Shown: positions 22,119 to 33,202 of the stretch, piece after piece
Layout: the number at the start of each line of letters is the position of its first letter
Position numbering within the stretch: the stretch's first letter is position 1
Origin: Aedes albopictus
Taxonomy: Eukaryota; Arthropoda; Insecta; Diptera; Culicidae
Direction: 5' to 3'
Assembly (NCBI RefSeq): GCF_035046485.1
Contig: NC_085137.1
Location: 480,339,396-480,403,395 of the forward strand
DNA length: 64,000 nucleotides
Program-made: the position numbers and the translations under genes
The notes under the pieces: generated by a model
Told to the model about the DNA's origin: nothing
The model's input: only the letters and a program-made list of their open reading frames with translations
Database searches by the model: none

Positions 22119-25100
22119 CAGTCGAGACTCTTATAAGATCACTGGTCGGGGGGCGCAATAGGAATCCGCTTAATAGGAGACTAAGAGCTTATGGGATTTC
22201 GGCATTTTGGGGGTGTGGCCTATTATCTCGGGTGTGTTAAGAGTTAACGCAATACTTTCTTCGGCAAAGTTTTAGGGCTTGATAAGATCTACCATTTAGA
22301 ACTTTGGTTCATATGATTAGTTGGCAATTTGGCCGCTAGAGGGACCATCAACAATTGGATGCTAAATTGCACTACAGGAACCATATCAGGTTGTCAAGCA
22401 AACGTTACGATATGCGACAGCTCAAGACCCTGATAATTTGGAAGGATAGTGTCTTCGGGAAAGTTGTTGGGAACGCCAATAACTTACTGACGATGAGTTG
22501 CGAAGTTCGAAATTCCTCCACTGGGCGGCGCTAGTGAGCAAGTAAATTTTTAAAACCTCATATCTCAGAATCCCGATAACTTAGGAAGATGGTGTCTTCG
22601 GCAAAGTTGATCAGTATGACATAAACTTACATAAAAATAAACACTTGTTTCGCAATTCTGCCACTAGGAGGCGCTAGTGAACTTGCAAATTTTAGAAATC
22701 TCATAGCTCAGGATTCTGATAACTTAGGAGGTTGGTGTTTTCGGCAAAGTTGATCAGTATGACATAAACTTACATAAAAATAAACATTTGTTTCGCAATT
22801 CTGCCACTAGGCGGCGTTTACCGGTTTTTTTTCGCCTTTTTTGGACTTTTTTGGCAGTTTTTCGGCTTGGCAAAACTACTGTCGCTCCCCCCGATAACTT
22901 AGAAAGTTGGTGTCCTTGGAAAAGTTGATCAGAGTGACATAAACTTACATAAAAATAAACACTTGTTTCGCATTTCTGCCACTGGGCAGCGCTAGTGAAC
23001 ATACAAATTTTAGAACTCTCATAGCTCAGAATCCTGATAACTTAGAAAGTTGGTGTTTTCGGCAAAGTTTATCAGTATGACATAAACTTACATAAAAATA
23101 AACAGTTGTTTCGCAATTCTGCCACTAGGAGGCGCTAGTGAACTTGCAAATTTTAGAAATCTCATAGCTCAGAATCCTGATAACTTAGGAAGTTGGAGTT
23201 TTCGGCAAAATTGATAAGTATGATATAAACTTACATAAAAATAAACATTTGTTTCGCAATTCTGCCACTAGGCGGCGTTTACCAGTTTTTTTCGCCTTTT
23301 TTCGACATTTTTGGCAATTTTTTGGCTTGGAAAAACTACTGTCGCTCCCCCCGATAACTTAGAAAGTTGGGGTCTTTGGAAAAGTTGATCAGAGTGACAT
23401 AAACTTACATAAAAATAAACACTTGTTTCGCAATTCTGCCACTAGGCGGCGCTAGTGAACATACAAATTTTAGAACTCTCATAGCTCAGAACCCTGATAA
23501 CTTAGAAAGTTGGTGTCTTCGACATGGTTGATCAGTATGACATAAACTTACATAAAAATAAACAATTGTTTCGCAATTCTTTAACTTTTTAATTCTTTTA
23601 ATTCGTCTAGTAGTTTCAGCTGGCATACTCTTAAAAATTCCACGGAGGATTTCTTTCGAGTCCGACTGACATCAAGGTATACAACTAATAAAATATGCAT
23701 GCTGCCCAGGGGCAGAATTTCAAACCAAGTATCTCACCAATGAAGAATACAGCCTCTCCAAGATTGCAGAATTCTGAGCTATGAGATTTTCAAAATTTGC
23801 TTGAATACTGGTGCCACCTAGAGGCAGAATTCTGACAAAAGTGTCCCATTTTGTGCAAGTCTATGTCATACTGATGCCGATAACACCAACTTTCTAAGTT
23901 ATCAGGATTCTGAGCTATGAGAGTTCTAAAATTTGTATGTTCACTAGCGCCGCCTAGTGGCAGAATTGCGAAACAAGTGTTTATTTTTATGTAAGTTTAT
24001 GTCATACTGATCAACTTTTCCAAAGACACCAACTTTCTAAGTTATCGGGGGGAGCGACAGTAGTTTTGCCAAGCCGAAAAACCGCCAAAAAAGTCGAAAA
24101 AAGGCGAAAAAACCCGGTAAACGCCGCCTAGTGGCAGAATTGCGAAACAAATGTTTATTTTTATGTAAGTTTATGTCACTCTGATCAGCTTTTCCAAAGA
24201 CACCAACTTTCTAAGTTATCGGGGGGAGCGACAGTAGTTTTGCCAAGCCGAAAAACCGCCAAAAAGTCGAAAAAAGGCGAAAAAAAAAAGGTAAACGCCG
24301 CCTAGTGGCAGAATTGCAAAACAAATGTTTATTTTTATGTAAGTTTATGTCATACTGATCAACTTTGCCGAAAACTCCAACTTCCTAAGTTATCAGGATT
24401 CTGAGCTATGAGATTTCTAAAATTTGCAAATTCACTAGCGCCTCTTAGTGGCAGAATTTTGAAACAAATGTTTATTTTTATGTAAGTTTATGTCATACTG
24501 ATAAACTTTGCCGAAAACACCAACTTTCTAAGTTATCAGGATTCTGAGCTATGAGAGTTCTAAAATTTGTATGTTCACTAGCGCTGCCCAGTGGCAGAAT
24601 TGCGAAACAAGTGTTTATTTTTATGTAAGTTTATGTCACTCTGATCCACTTTTCCAAAGACCCCAACTTTCTAAGTTATCGGGGGGAGCGACAGTAGTTT
24701 TGCCAAGCCGAAAAACTGCCAAAAAAGTCGAAAAAAGGCGAAAAAACCTGGTAAACGCCGCCTAGTGGCAGAATTGCGAAACAAATGTTTATTTTTATGT
24801 AAGTTTATGTCATACTGATAAACTTTGCCGAAAACACCAACTTTCTAAGTTATCAGGATTCTGAGCTATGAGAGTTCTAAAATTTGTATGTTCACTAGCG
24901 CTGCCCAGTGGCAGAATTGCGAAACAAGTGTTTATTTTTATGTAAGTTTATGTCACTCTGATCCACTTTTCCAAAGACCCCAACTTTCTAAGTTATCGGG
25001 GGGAGCGACAGTAGTTTTGCCAAGCCGAAAAACCGCCAAAAAAGTCGAAAAAAGGCGAAAAAACCGGTAAACGCCGCCTAGTGGCAGAATTGCGAAACAA

Positions 25101-25794
25101 ATGTTTATTTTTATGTAAGTTTATGTCATACTGATCAACTTTGCCGAAAACACCAACTTTCTAAGTTATCAGAATTCTGAGCTATGAGATTTCGAAAATT
25201 TGCAAGTTCACTAGCGCCTCCTAGTGGCAGAATTGCGAAACAAGTTTTTATTTTTATGTAAGTTTATGTCATACTGATCAACTTTGCCGAAGACACCATC
25301 TTTCTAAGTTATCGGGATTCTGAGATATGAGGTTTTGAAAATTTACTTGCTCACTAGCGCCGCCCAGTGGAGGAATTTCGAACTTCGCAACTCATCGTCA
25401 GTAAGTTATTGGCGTACCCAACAACTTTCCCGAAGACACTATCCTTCCAAATTATCAGGGTCTTGAGCTGTCGCATATCGTAACATTTGCTTGACAACCT
25501 GATATGGTTCCTGTAGTGCAATTTAGCATCAAATTGTTGATGGTCCCTCTAGCGGCCAAATTGCCAACTAATCATATGAACCAAAGTTCTAAATGGTAGA
25601 TCTTATCAAGCCCTAAGACTTTGCCGAAGAAAGTATTGCGTTAACTCTCAACACACCCGAGATAATAGGCCACACCCCCAAAATGCCGAAATCCCATAAG
25701 CTCTTAGTCTCCTATAACGCTCACCCCTGTCTAGTAGGAGTTCGTTTAATAGGAGTCCGTTTAATAGGAATTCGTTTAGTAAGAGACTCGACTG
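22119..25794. mobile_element. Giant foldback element (3.68 kb) with internal tandem repeats
   Basis: The ends read CAGTCGAGACTCTTA at the left and, inverted, CAGTCGAGTCTCTTA at the right, flanked by TA (22117-22118, 25795-25796). The arms are inverted over more than 1.3 kb each. Each arm holds a tandem series of units of about 140-170 bp containing CTGCCACTAGGCGGCGCTAG and CATAAACTTACATAAAAATA: about seven in the left arm and ten in the right. Some units swap part of the sequence for a segment ending AACTACTGTCGCTCCCCCC. The unpaired centre is near 23585-23850. There is no transposase. The ends resemble pogo/Tigger-like TIRs. The short repeated open frames are a by-product of the tandem units, not genes. 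Confidence 0.9.
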
Positions 25795-25796
25795 TA

Positions 25797-25880
25797 CTAC
25801 GTTTTCTGCTTAACTCTATAGAGTTGCATTTTTTTACATTTAGTTGTAGTAGACTCTTGATGCACCAATCATAAAATATA
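25797..25880 (-). mobile_element. LINE segment 2 of 3, between two insertions
   Basis: This 84-bp island on the minus strand encodes FYDWCIKSLLQLNVKKCNSI and then ELSRKR, the block that follows the YADD region in Jockey-like LINEs. It connects in frame to the RT core at 27729 and to the C-terminal part at 22116. It is all that remains between the two large insertions. Confidence 0.8.
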
Positions 25881-25884
25881 TTAA

Positions 25885-27724
25885 CACTTAAACTACTGAG
25901 GGGGTGAAAACTCCCGCGAACTACCAAGGGTCCAAACAAAAGTCGGAAGTCCAAATTTGACAAGGCATTTCTCGGCCGTTTTTCAACCGATTTCAAAACT
26001 TTTTTTTGCGATGGAACCGGACAGGTTTCAAGAACATCGTCCAGCCGGAGTGAACATGTTTATGCAAAATAAGTGATTTTTCAGTACACTAATATTTTAA
26101 TTTACTGAAAAAAACTGCTAAAATACCCTATTTTTCACATAAAATGAGCAATAAATCAAAATTTTAAGCGATGACATATAGTTTTTTTGGTCTTAAATTG
26201 TTCGTAGGATTGTACTGGACATTTTTGATTAACAATAAAAATGTTTTGATTACACTCTTATTTTGTTTTACCCGAAGAACTACGAAAATTCCATATTTTT
26301 TACACAAAGTAGTCAACAAAACTAAAATTAAAACGATAACTTGTACTTTTTTAGTCTTGAATTGTTCTTAGTAGTTTGGGGGACATACTTGAAGAATAAT
26401 AGTGATGTTTTCATTACACTCATATTTTGATTTACTCAAAAATTATCGAAAGTACAACATTTCTCACACAAAATGGTTAACAAATAAAAATGACTTACAA
26501 TGCATTGCAGTTTTTTGCCTTGAAATCATCCGTGAAAGAGTTCAGGACATATTTGATGAACAAAAGTCACGTTTTTATGACACTCTTAATTTATTTTACT
26601 TAGAAAGTTACAAAAATACCATAATTTTCATGCAAAATAGTGAATAAACCAAAATTTAAAGCCATAACATGTAGTTTTTTGGCCTTAAATTTCCAATAGA
26701 ATGTACTGGACATGATTTTGATTTGAAGTTAACATTACACTTATATTTTGTTTTATCAAAACATGTACAAGAATATCGCATTTTTACACAAATAGCCAAA
26801 AATCCAAATTTTAAATCAATGACATGTAGTTTTAATACTTTGAATTTATCGTAGTAGTTGAGTGGGTTTATTTGAACAATACTAGTGATGTTATATTACA
26901 CTCATAATTATTTCGCTCGAAATACTAGAAAAATACGACATTTTTCACACAAAGTAGTCAACAAATGAAAATTGAATTCAAAACATGTGTTTTTTGCTTT
27001 TAAATTATTCGTGAAAGAATACTGGACTATTTGATAAAGAATAGTGAAGTTTTCATGGCACTTTCTATATATTTTACAAAAATTTAAAGCAATAACATAT
27101 AGTTGATTGGCTTTTAATTTTCCGTTAGAATGTACCAAACATGCATTTGATAAAATTTTGATGTTTACATTACACTCACATTTTGTTCAACTAAAAAAAT
27201 CACGAATGTGCCTAAAAAAATGTTCACACAAAATAGCCAATAATCCAAAATTCAAAGCGAAAACATGCAGAATTGTATTCTTGATTTTTTTTGTGCCAGT
27301 TCTAGGTTATGTATTACCTGGAAAAATACAGAGGAAACCGGAAATCCTCGGGGAATGTTATTTAACAGGGAAATCTTTTTTTAACCCTCGAGCAATCGCG
27401 TCTTAGACTACCTGCAGCGATGCCGCGTTCACGCTGTGTAACACATGCGTGCATTTTTCATGGTGCGTGTACACAATACAAAACGCGACCGCTCCCGGGT
27501 TAATTTGTTTTAATTTGTGAATTTTAACAATGCTAACTCTTCGCTTTTACGAGATTTGCTTTCTTCCCGTCCGTTAACAAAGCACAGATATTTGGGGCTA
27601 ATCACTGACTATATTTCAAGATTGACGTAGTTTCTCTCAGGCCTAGGAGTCAAATGCCTAGGCCGAGAAATGCCTTGTCAAATTTGGACTTCCGACTTTT
27701 TTTGGACCTTTGGTAGTTTAGGAG
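25885..27724. mobile_element. 1.84-kb TTAA-flanked element with about eight internal tandem units
   Basis: TTAA borders both ends (25881-25884 and 27725-27728). The left end is CACTTAAACTAC and the inverted right end CTCCTAAACTAC. Both continue into a shared GTCGGAAGTCCAAATTTGAC block, with a roughly 25-40-bp indel between the arms. From about 26080 to 27260 some eight diverged units of roughly 155-165 bp recur, each with a TTACACTC-ATTTTG word and CACACAAA-TAG-CAA text. There is no transposase. The TTAA duplication suggests piggyBac-type mobilisation. A smaller TTAA MITE (27385-27499) is nested in it. Confidence 0.85.
27385..27499. mobile_element. 115-bp TTAA-flanked MITE nested in the larger TTAA element
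   Basis: The ends CCCTCGAGCAATCGCG and CGCGACCGCTCCCGGG are imperfect inverted repeats, flanked by TTAA (27381-27384, 27500-27503). The same left end occurs at 51793, and a diverged copy lies at 59694, so this is a family with at least three members in the window. Confidence 0.8.
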
Positions 27725-27728
27725 TTAA

Positions 27729-28250
27729 TTTCATTTTGGAAAATGTTCACATCTTCATCGTTTAATATTTCTAAGTAGAGTTTCATGTCATCGGCATATA
27801 TGAGGACTTTTACATGTTTAAGGATAAAGCAAATGTCGTTAACTTACAAAATGAACAGTAAAGGGCCTAAATGAGATCCTTGAGGAACTCCTGATGTAAC
27901 TTGAATTGGTTTTGATTTTGCCCCTTTGAATTTAACAATTTGTTGTCTGCTAGTTAGATATGACTCTACCCATTTTAGAAGACTTCGTTCGAATCCATTT
28001 TTTTCTAATTTGAACAGTAACATTGGTATATCAATGCGGTCAAATGCTTTACTGAAGTCTGTGTAGAGGGCTTCTACGCGATTACCGTTATCCATTGCAG
28101 TTAAAGAATAATTTACGAATTCGAGTAAGTTTGTACATGTTGAGCGTCCTTTGAAAAACCCATGTTGATTATTAGTTATTCTGTTCTTCACCATATGAAA
28201 TAAAGTTTTATTAACTATTGCTTCGAAATCGAAATCGTATTCGGGATTCT
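27729..28250 (-). mobile_element. LINE (Jockey/CR1-like) RT core, segment 1 of 3
   Basis: The minus strand reads NNQHGFFKGRSTCTNLLEFV, then LYTDFSKAFDRIDIPMLLFK, TSGVPQGSHLGPLLFIL and, after a short shift near 27844, VLIYADDMKLYLE, so the RT catalytic D and the YADD box are visible. The 5' end stops near 28245, where 12/24-bp minisatellite text begins, so the element is 5'-truncated or was overrun. The frame continues into 25880 when the TTAA element is removed. Confidence 0.85.
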
Positions 28251-28275
28251 TCCTGGGTCCTCTCAAGCATTTTAC

Positions 28276-28610
28276 CACAGACAAACAGACGTAACACTCT
28301 TTAAAACGACTTGGCACATGCATTTAACGATCAATTCAAATTTCATTTGATTTGCGCGATCGTTCCACCAAATGCGCTAGTGTTCGATCGCTTTGACGTT
28401 TGCCAGTATACACGTTGCTGAATGATGCAAACAAAAATTACAGGCAATTTGTGTAGTAGTGTGCGTGTCAGCAAAACGTCAAATCGAAATCCATCATGGC
28501 CAACAGTGTCGCGGGCGGTTCTACCAACAGTTGGCAGGGTACTCATGAAAATGACACCGGACAAAAGTTTTTGATGAGTTTCCTCTAAGAGTTACGTCTG
28601 TTTGTCTGTG
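28276..28610. mobile_element. 335-bp TIR element with 7-bp duplication
   Basis: The ends CACAGACAAACAGACGTAAC and the inverted partner at 28587-28610 form terminal repeats of about 24 bp. ATTTTAC is duplicated at 28269-28275 and 28611-28617. The interior shows no transposase frame. The sequence outside the duplications on both sides is minisatellite text, which shows the element landed in the repeat. Confidence 0.8.
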
Positions 28611-28617
28611 ATTTTAC

Positions 28618-28960
28618 TAAGGATTCCTTCAGGAACTTCTCCCGGGGTTTACATAGGGGTTTCTTCCGATATTCTTTCTGGCATTTCTCCAGAAGAATTC
28701 CACAAGGGATTACTTCATAAAATTCCCAAAGGCTTCCTTTAGAGATTTTTCGCAGGACATTTAAGAGTTTCCGTCTAGGGTTTTTCCAACAATTCCATTA
28801 GAGATTTCTTTCAAGATTTTTTCATTAATTTCTTCTGGTATTGTAACAGTGGTTTCTGCCAGAGTTTTCCTTAGGATTTCTTCAGATTTTTCCCTGGAAT
28901 TCCATTCGGGATTCTTTCCAATATTCCGTCACAGTTTCTTCCCGTTGCACTCAATGAATT
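28618..28960. repeat. Degenerate 12/24-bp minisatellite patch
   Basis: Irregular units of the type GGATTCCTTCAGGAACTTCT continue the family that is dense at 37.75-41.79 kb. Decay is strong here and the period drifts. Confidence 0.6.
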
Positions 28961-28973
28961 GCACGTCTTTCAG

Positions 28974-29150
28974 TTTTTTTTTTTGTATTAACGAGATTTT
29001 AAGCCCTAGGCTAGTTCATCTCGGGACCCATGCTTTACTTCCCTTCCGAAGGAAGAACCCACATTTTGTGAGTTTGTCGGGAGTGGGATTCGATCCCAGG
29101 TCCTCGGCGTGATAGTCAAGTGTTCTAACCATCACACCAGGTCCGCTCCA
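28974..29150 (-). mobile_element. Feilai-like tRNA-derived SINE
   Basis: On the minus strand it begins near GCGGACCTGGTGTGATGG. An A box lies at 29126-29139 (TGGTGTGATGGTTA) and a B box at 29084-29096 (GGGATCGAATCCC), the internal pol III promoter of tRNA-related SINEs. The Feilai body follows (TTCCTTCGGAAGGGAAGTAA, then CCCGAGATGAACTAG) and the element ends in an A-rich tail, seen as the T run at 28974-28984. It appears close to full length. Feilai is known from Aedes. Confidence 0.85.
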
Positions 29151-29227
29151 CATGTTAAGGATTTGTGGAACACCATTCGTGAGCAGAAGCTGAATAAATT
29201 GTTTTTTTTTTAATAATTATGTATGTA

Positions 29228-29437
29228 CACACTTAATTTGGAATACCGTGTTTGGTAAATTTTTGACGAAAATAGAACAGCTGAATACAGCTATACTGCA
29301 TTGTTTACCTTTTGCTCCCGGTTTTGACAGGTGGTGTACTGAGCCTCAGTAAAACCGATTACTGAAGCTACCGAAATAGTTCTGCTGTTCTATTTTCGTC
29401 AAAAAAGTGCTGAACAGGCAATTCAGGATTGAGTGTG
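29228..29437. mobile_element. 210-bp TA-flanked MITE
   Basis: Left CACACTTAATTTGG and inverted right CACACTCAATCCTG form diverged ends with TA on both sides. An inner pair, GACGAAAATAGAACAGC and its complement, is perfect over 17 bp. There is no coding capacity. Confidence 0.7.
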
Positions 29438-30304
29438 TATGTGTATTTCTACTAAGGCTAATTCTACACTATTAGAAATCATTGTTTGAACTTTTCTAGT
29501 GCTGGGTTAAGCCGATCAATGTTACTCCCCTGATCAATGGTACCCCGTGTTGCGATAATATGCCATGTCTGAGACATGATGTCTCTCACTTGTTTGGAGG
29601 TGTGTGGTATCACTGCAGATCAGAATGTTACGATAGTATGAAATTGATATTAAAGATGTTGAACACCCACATTGTTAACTGTTCTGGACTTTAAAAAATA
29701 GTCTTTTTTATTTAGCCAACGTTTAGACACGGGGATAGATCTTCCTCAGCGGAAATGGTCAAATGTTTTGTCTAACTATTACTGTCCCTTTTTGTGTTGC
29801 TTTTGGTACGTGAGAATTACATAATGTTTCAGTATACTATCTTCGGCGAAGTTGTTCGGAAGATCCATACTTCGGCGAACAATCATTGTTCGGACTAGAC
29901 GCAACTTAACTAAACTGTGCATTGGGAATATCCTAAAACGGCTAAAAAAAACTCTTCAAATATAGCATTATCCACGTTAAATTTTGGGTAATCTCTGATT
30001 GCATAAGCAGTGTAAGCTTAGGCTGCCATGCCTCACCAACCAGATGACTAGGTTTAGCAAACTAAGCATTATATGTGGCAACATTTTTATCGGTATGATG
30101 GAACTTTGTCGAGCGTGCCAAGTGTTGTTAGACCACTAGCGTTGTTGTATGAAGTGGGTGATGAGGTACATAAGCAATATTACAGCGTGCTTAACCGTCA
30201 TTGTAACATTTGAGGTACCCGTTTGACTGAAGCTTGGAATACAATACAAACGTTAGCGTCGAATTATATAGTTATAAGTAACTATAATTGTAAACGCAAA
30301 TGAA

Positions 30305-30323
30305 CTCTCTCTCTCTCTCTCTC
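30305..30323. repeat. (CT)n microsatellite
   Basis: About nine CT dinucleotides in a row, in a non-coding stretch. Confidence 0.9.
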
Positions 30324-30584
30324 TTGCTTTTCCTTCTTGCAAAAAGGCACGGACGAATAAACAAAACAACGCACGGAAAAAAAAATCAAAAATTGAAAAC
30401 AAAACATAAAATGCACGGAAAAAATACTATGCTGTGAAGAAAGTACTATATTGTAACATAACAATCTGATGTAAATGTTTTGTAGGTCCAGTGCGCTTAG
30501 ATTTTATCGAACTGTTGTATTACGATATATTTTATTGGTAAACGAACGGTTTACGGTAAACGAGCTGATTTTTATCCGAGTATG

Positions 30585-30800
30585 GCTTTCTCTTCGAATT
30601 CCTACAGGATTCTGTTAAGGATTCTTCCAGAAATTGATTCTGAAATTCCGTTAAGAATTCCTCTCGGAATTCTCTCATTGATTCCTCCAGAAATTCATTT
30701 AAGAATTTCTCCCGCAATTCTTTTAGGGGTATTTGCCAGTCTTCAATCACGGATTCCATAACTCATTCATTGATTTCTCCTGGATTTCTTTCTGGGTTCA
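30585..30800. repeat. Degenerate minisatellite patch
   Basis: Units of the type GGAATTCTCTCATTGATTCC and TCCAGAAATTCATTTAAG repeat loosely with a 12/24-bp rhythm. It belongs to the family described at 37.75-41.79 kb. Confidence 0.6.
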
Positions 30801-30829
30801 TTAGCGGATAATTTCAGGACTACATGCAG

Positions 30830-31895
30830 CCCAGCTAACACAAAGTCCTATATGATGTTGAATAGGATGCTTAAGTGGAGTCCATATGCGTACATGCTTC
30901 CATTTAACCGCGTGTAAAGCCTGTATCCGAAATAATCGGGACACAGAAATACAGCTGTAACTCTGCAATAGATTCATTAAAATTGCTCAAATTCGACCTG
31001 ATAACATCTTAAGATGTGTTAATTTCACCTGCAAAATTTCATGTGAATCGGTCCAGTACTTCTTGTTATAGCAATGAAACAGTAGAACACTTGCAATTGA
31101 ATTTTGTACAGCCCCTAGTTTAGCTTCTCAGCGCTGTAACTTTTGAATTTGGCAAAGTAAATGCCTGAAATTTTGAACACAAACTAGTCAATCTACTTGT
31201 TTTGCATAGGCAAAATTTCAAACAAATCGATGGACTATCAACAATTTTATAGTAAAAACATGTATATGGACTGACCGTGATTTTAGCCCCTCAGACAAAC
31301 ATTATTCAGCACCCCTTATTCTTTCGATTGTGCTGTTGAAAGTACTATACCAATAAGAATCAAATCAACTTCCTTCTGTGAAAATTTCATGAAAAATGGC
31401 TGAGACATTCGAAAGTTATGAATAGGCAAAAATTGCACATGAAAAACACGAAACATTTTCAGTAACACTCACCCCTTTCACCACCAGTAACTTGCAAACC
31501 AATTGATCAAAGTTGATGAAATTTTGCAAGAAAGTGTCTCTATAAGTGTCATAACTACTTACAAAATTTCATTATTAGCCTCACAGAACTATGAATTGTA
31601 GTGGAAAAAAAACCATGTGAATGGAAATTGGGTGTGATTGTACAAAATACTTAAAACCACGTTTGTTTGTTTTTCATCCATAGATAAAAGTAATGCATCA
31701 AATTTTATGAAATTTGGTACACATAATAAACATACACCAAAGGGTTCTCAGTAAATTTTTAGGCCAATTTTACCGATTCATTACAAACTAACAGCTGTAC
31801 CTCTGTGTCCCGATTATTGCGGATGCAGGCTTTAAAGTGTGCGCCTCCACTTTTGCATCCTATTTAACATCATATGCGATCGTGTGTCGACTGTC
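30830..31895. mobile_element. Inverted-repeat element interrupted by a second, TA-flanked element
   Basis: The outer ends carry ATATGATGTTGAATAGGATG at the left and the complementary CATCCTATTTAACATCATAT at the right, each followed outward by a variant of TTGTGTTAGCTGGG or its counterpart. Between them lies an inner element (30917-31832) with its own ends AAGCCTGTATCCG and CGGATGCAGGCTT and TA at both borders (30915-30916, 31833-31834). The outer half-repeat recurs at 36880-36940, confirming that it is a family. Confidence 0.7.
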
Positions 31896-31899
31896 AGTA

Positions 31900-33080
31900 T
31901 TCTTTTCTTTCATTTTGGAAGAGCTTTCTTCTGAGGTTTCTTCCTGGATTTCTTCAAAATGCCTTTTGGGTTTCCGTCAAGGATTCCTGCACGGATTATT
32001 TCAAGGATACTTCGCGAAACTCCTTCAAAGATTTTCCCGGGAGTTATGCATCGCCGGGATTCTTTACGGCAAGACTGTGCGCATGGGCCTTCCTATAATG
32101 GTTTCTCGTGGGTTTCTTTCGAAATGTTATCTTGGATTTTTTTTTTTGTAGATTCTTTCAGGGAGTTTACCGGTTTAGCGGTTTCCCAAAAACAAATTCC
32201 GAAATCTTTCTTTCCGAAATTCCTTCATTGATCCTTTCTGGATTTTCATTAAGGATTTCTGCTGTGATTCCTTCAGAAGTTTGTATAGAATTTCCCCCTG
32301 GAATTCTATCTGAAATTCCGGTACGAATTCCTATCGGGATACCTTCATTGGTGCAGGAAATTCTTCGAGGTTTTTTTTTCGGCATTCGATTGTGATGTCC
32401 TCCCGAGATTTTTCTATATATTTTTCGGGCTTCTTTCATTGATACCTCCCGATATTTCTTCATAAATGTTTCCAACGTTTCCTTTAAAGATTCATCCCGA
32501 AATGCATTGTAGGATTTTTTCAAGGCCTCCCTGGGATTTCTGCCAAGACTCTTTCTAGGATTCCTTCACTGTGTTCTCCCGGGATTTTCCTAGAGAATTT
32601 ATTCAGGTATTCCAGATTTCCCCAGGATTCTCTCATGATTATCTTTGTTTTTTTTCCCTAATTCCTTCATTGATTCTTCTCGGGTTTCCTCTAGGAATTT
32701 GTTTCGGTATGCCTTCGAAATTCCTTTCGAGATTCTTTCAATGACTCTTTCAGGGATCCCTCCAGAGTTTTCCTCCCGGTTTCACTCAGAGATTGCTCGT
32801 GCAATTTCTCCTGAAGCTCTTCCAAAATTTCACCAGGGTTTTCTTCTGGGTTTTCTGCTGGGATTCATCCGGAGTTTTCTTCAGAGATCTTCTGAAATTT
32901 TCAAAGGAATTGCTCCAAGATCGTTTTATGGATTCCTTTAGAACTGATTTTGAGTTTTCTCCCGGGATTCCTTGACGTTTCTCCAAGGCTTCCTTCATGT
33001 GATGTCTACCGGGATTCTTCCTGTTTATTTTCCTGATACTGGATTCTTCCAGATAATTTTACCGGAACTCCTTGCGAAGT
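31900..33080. repeat. Degenerate 12/24-bp minisatellite
   Basis: Loose GGATTTCTT-TCAAGGATTCC-type units occupy most of the stretch. All three frames of both strands stay open for long distances because the period is a multiple of three. The resulting frames (rich in I/P/S on one strand and K/E/R on the other) should not be read as genes. Confidence 0.7.
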
Positions 33081-33202
33081 AAACTCTCTCAGATACACAG
33101 ACATTTCTGTAGTAAGTCGTAATTAAATCTGGCAGTGTGTTTCTATTCTGTTTGAGTAGTTATCATTTCTTTCACTTGTTAAGAGACTTCTTGTATCTAT
33201 AT

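Noticed and set aside
24571..25070. Two nearly identical short frames starting MFTSAAQWQNCETS
   Set aside because: They arise from successive tandem units of the giant foldback element. The opposite-arm copy at 22754-23002 is the same sequence.
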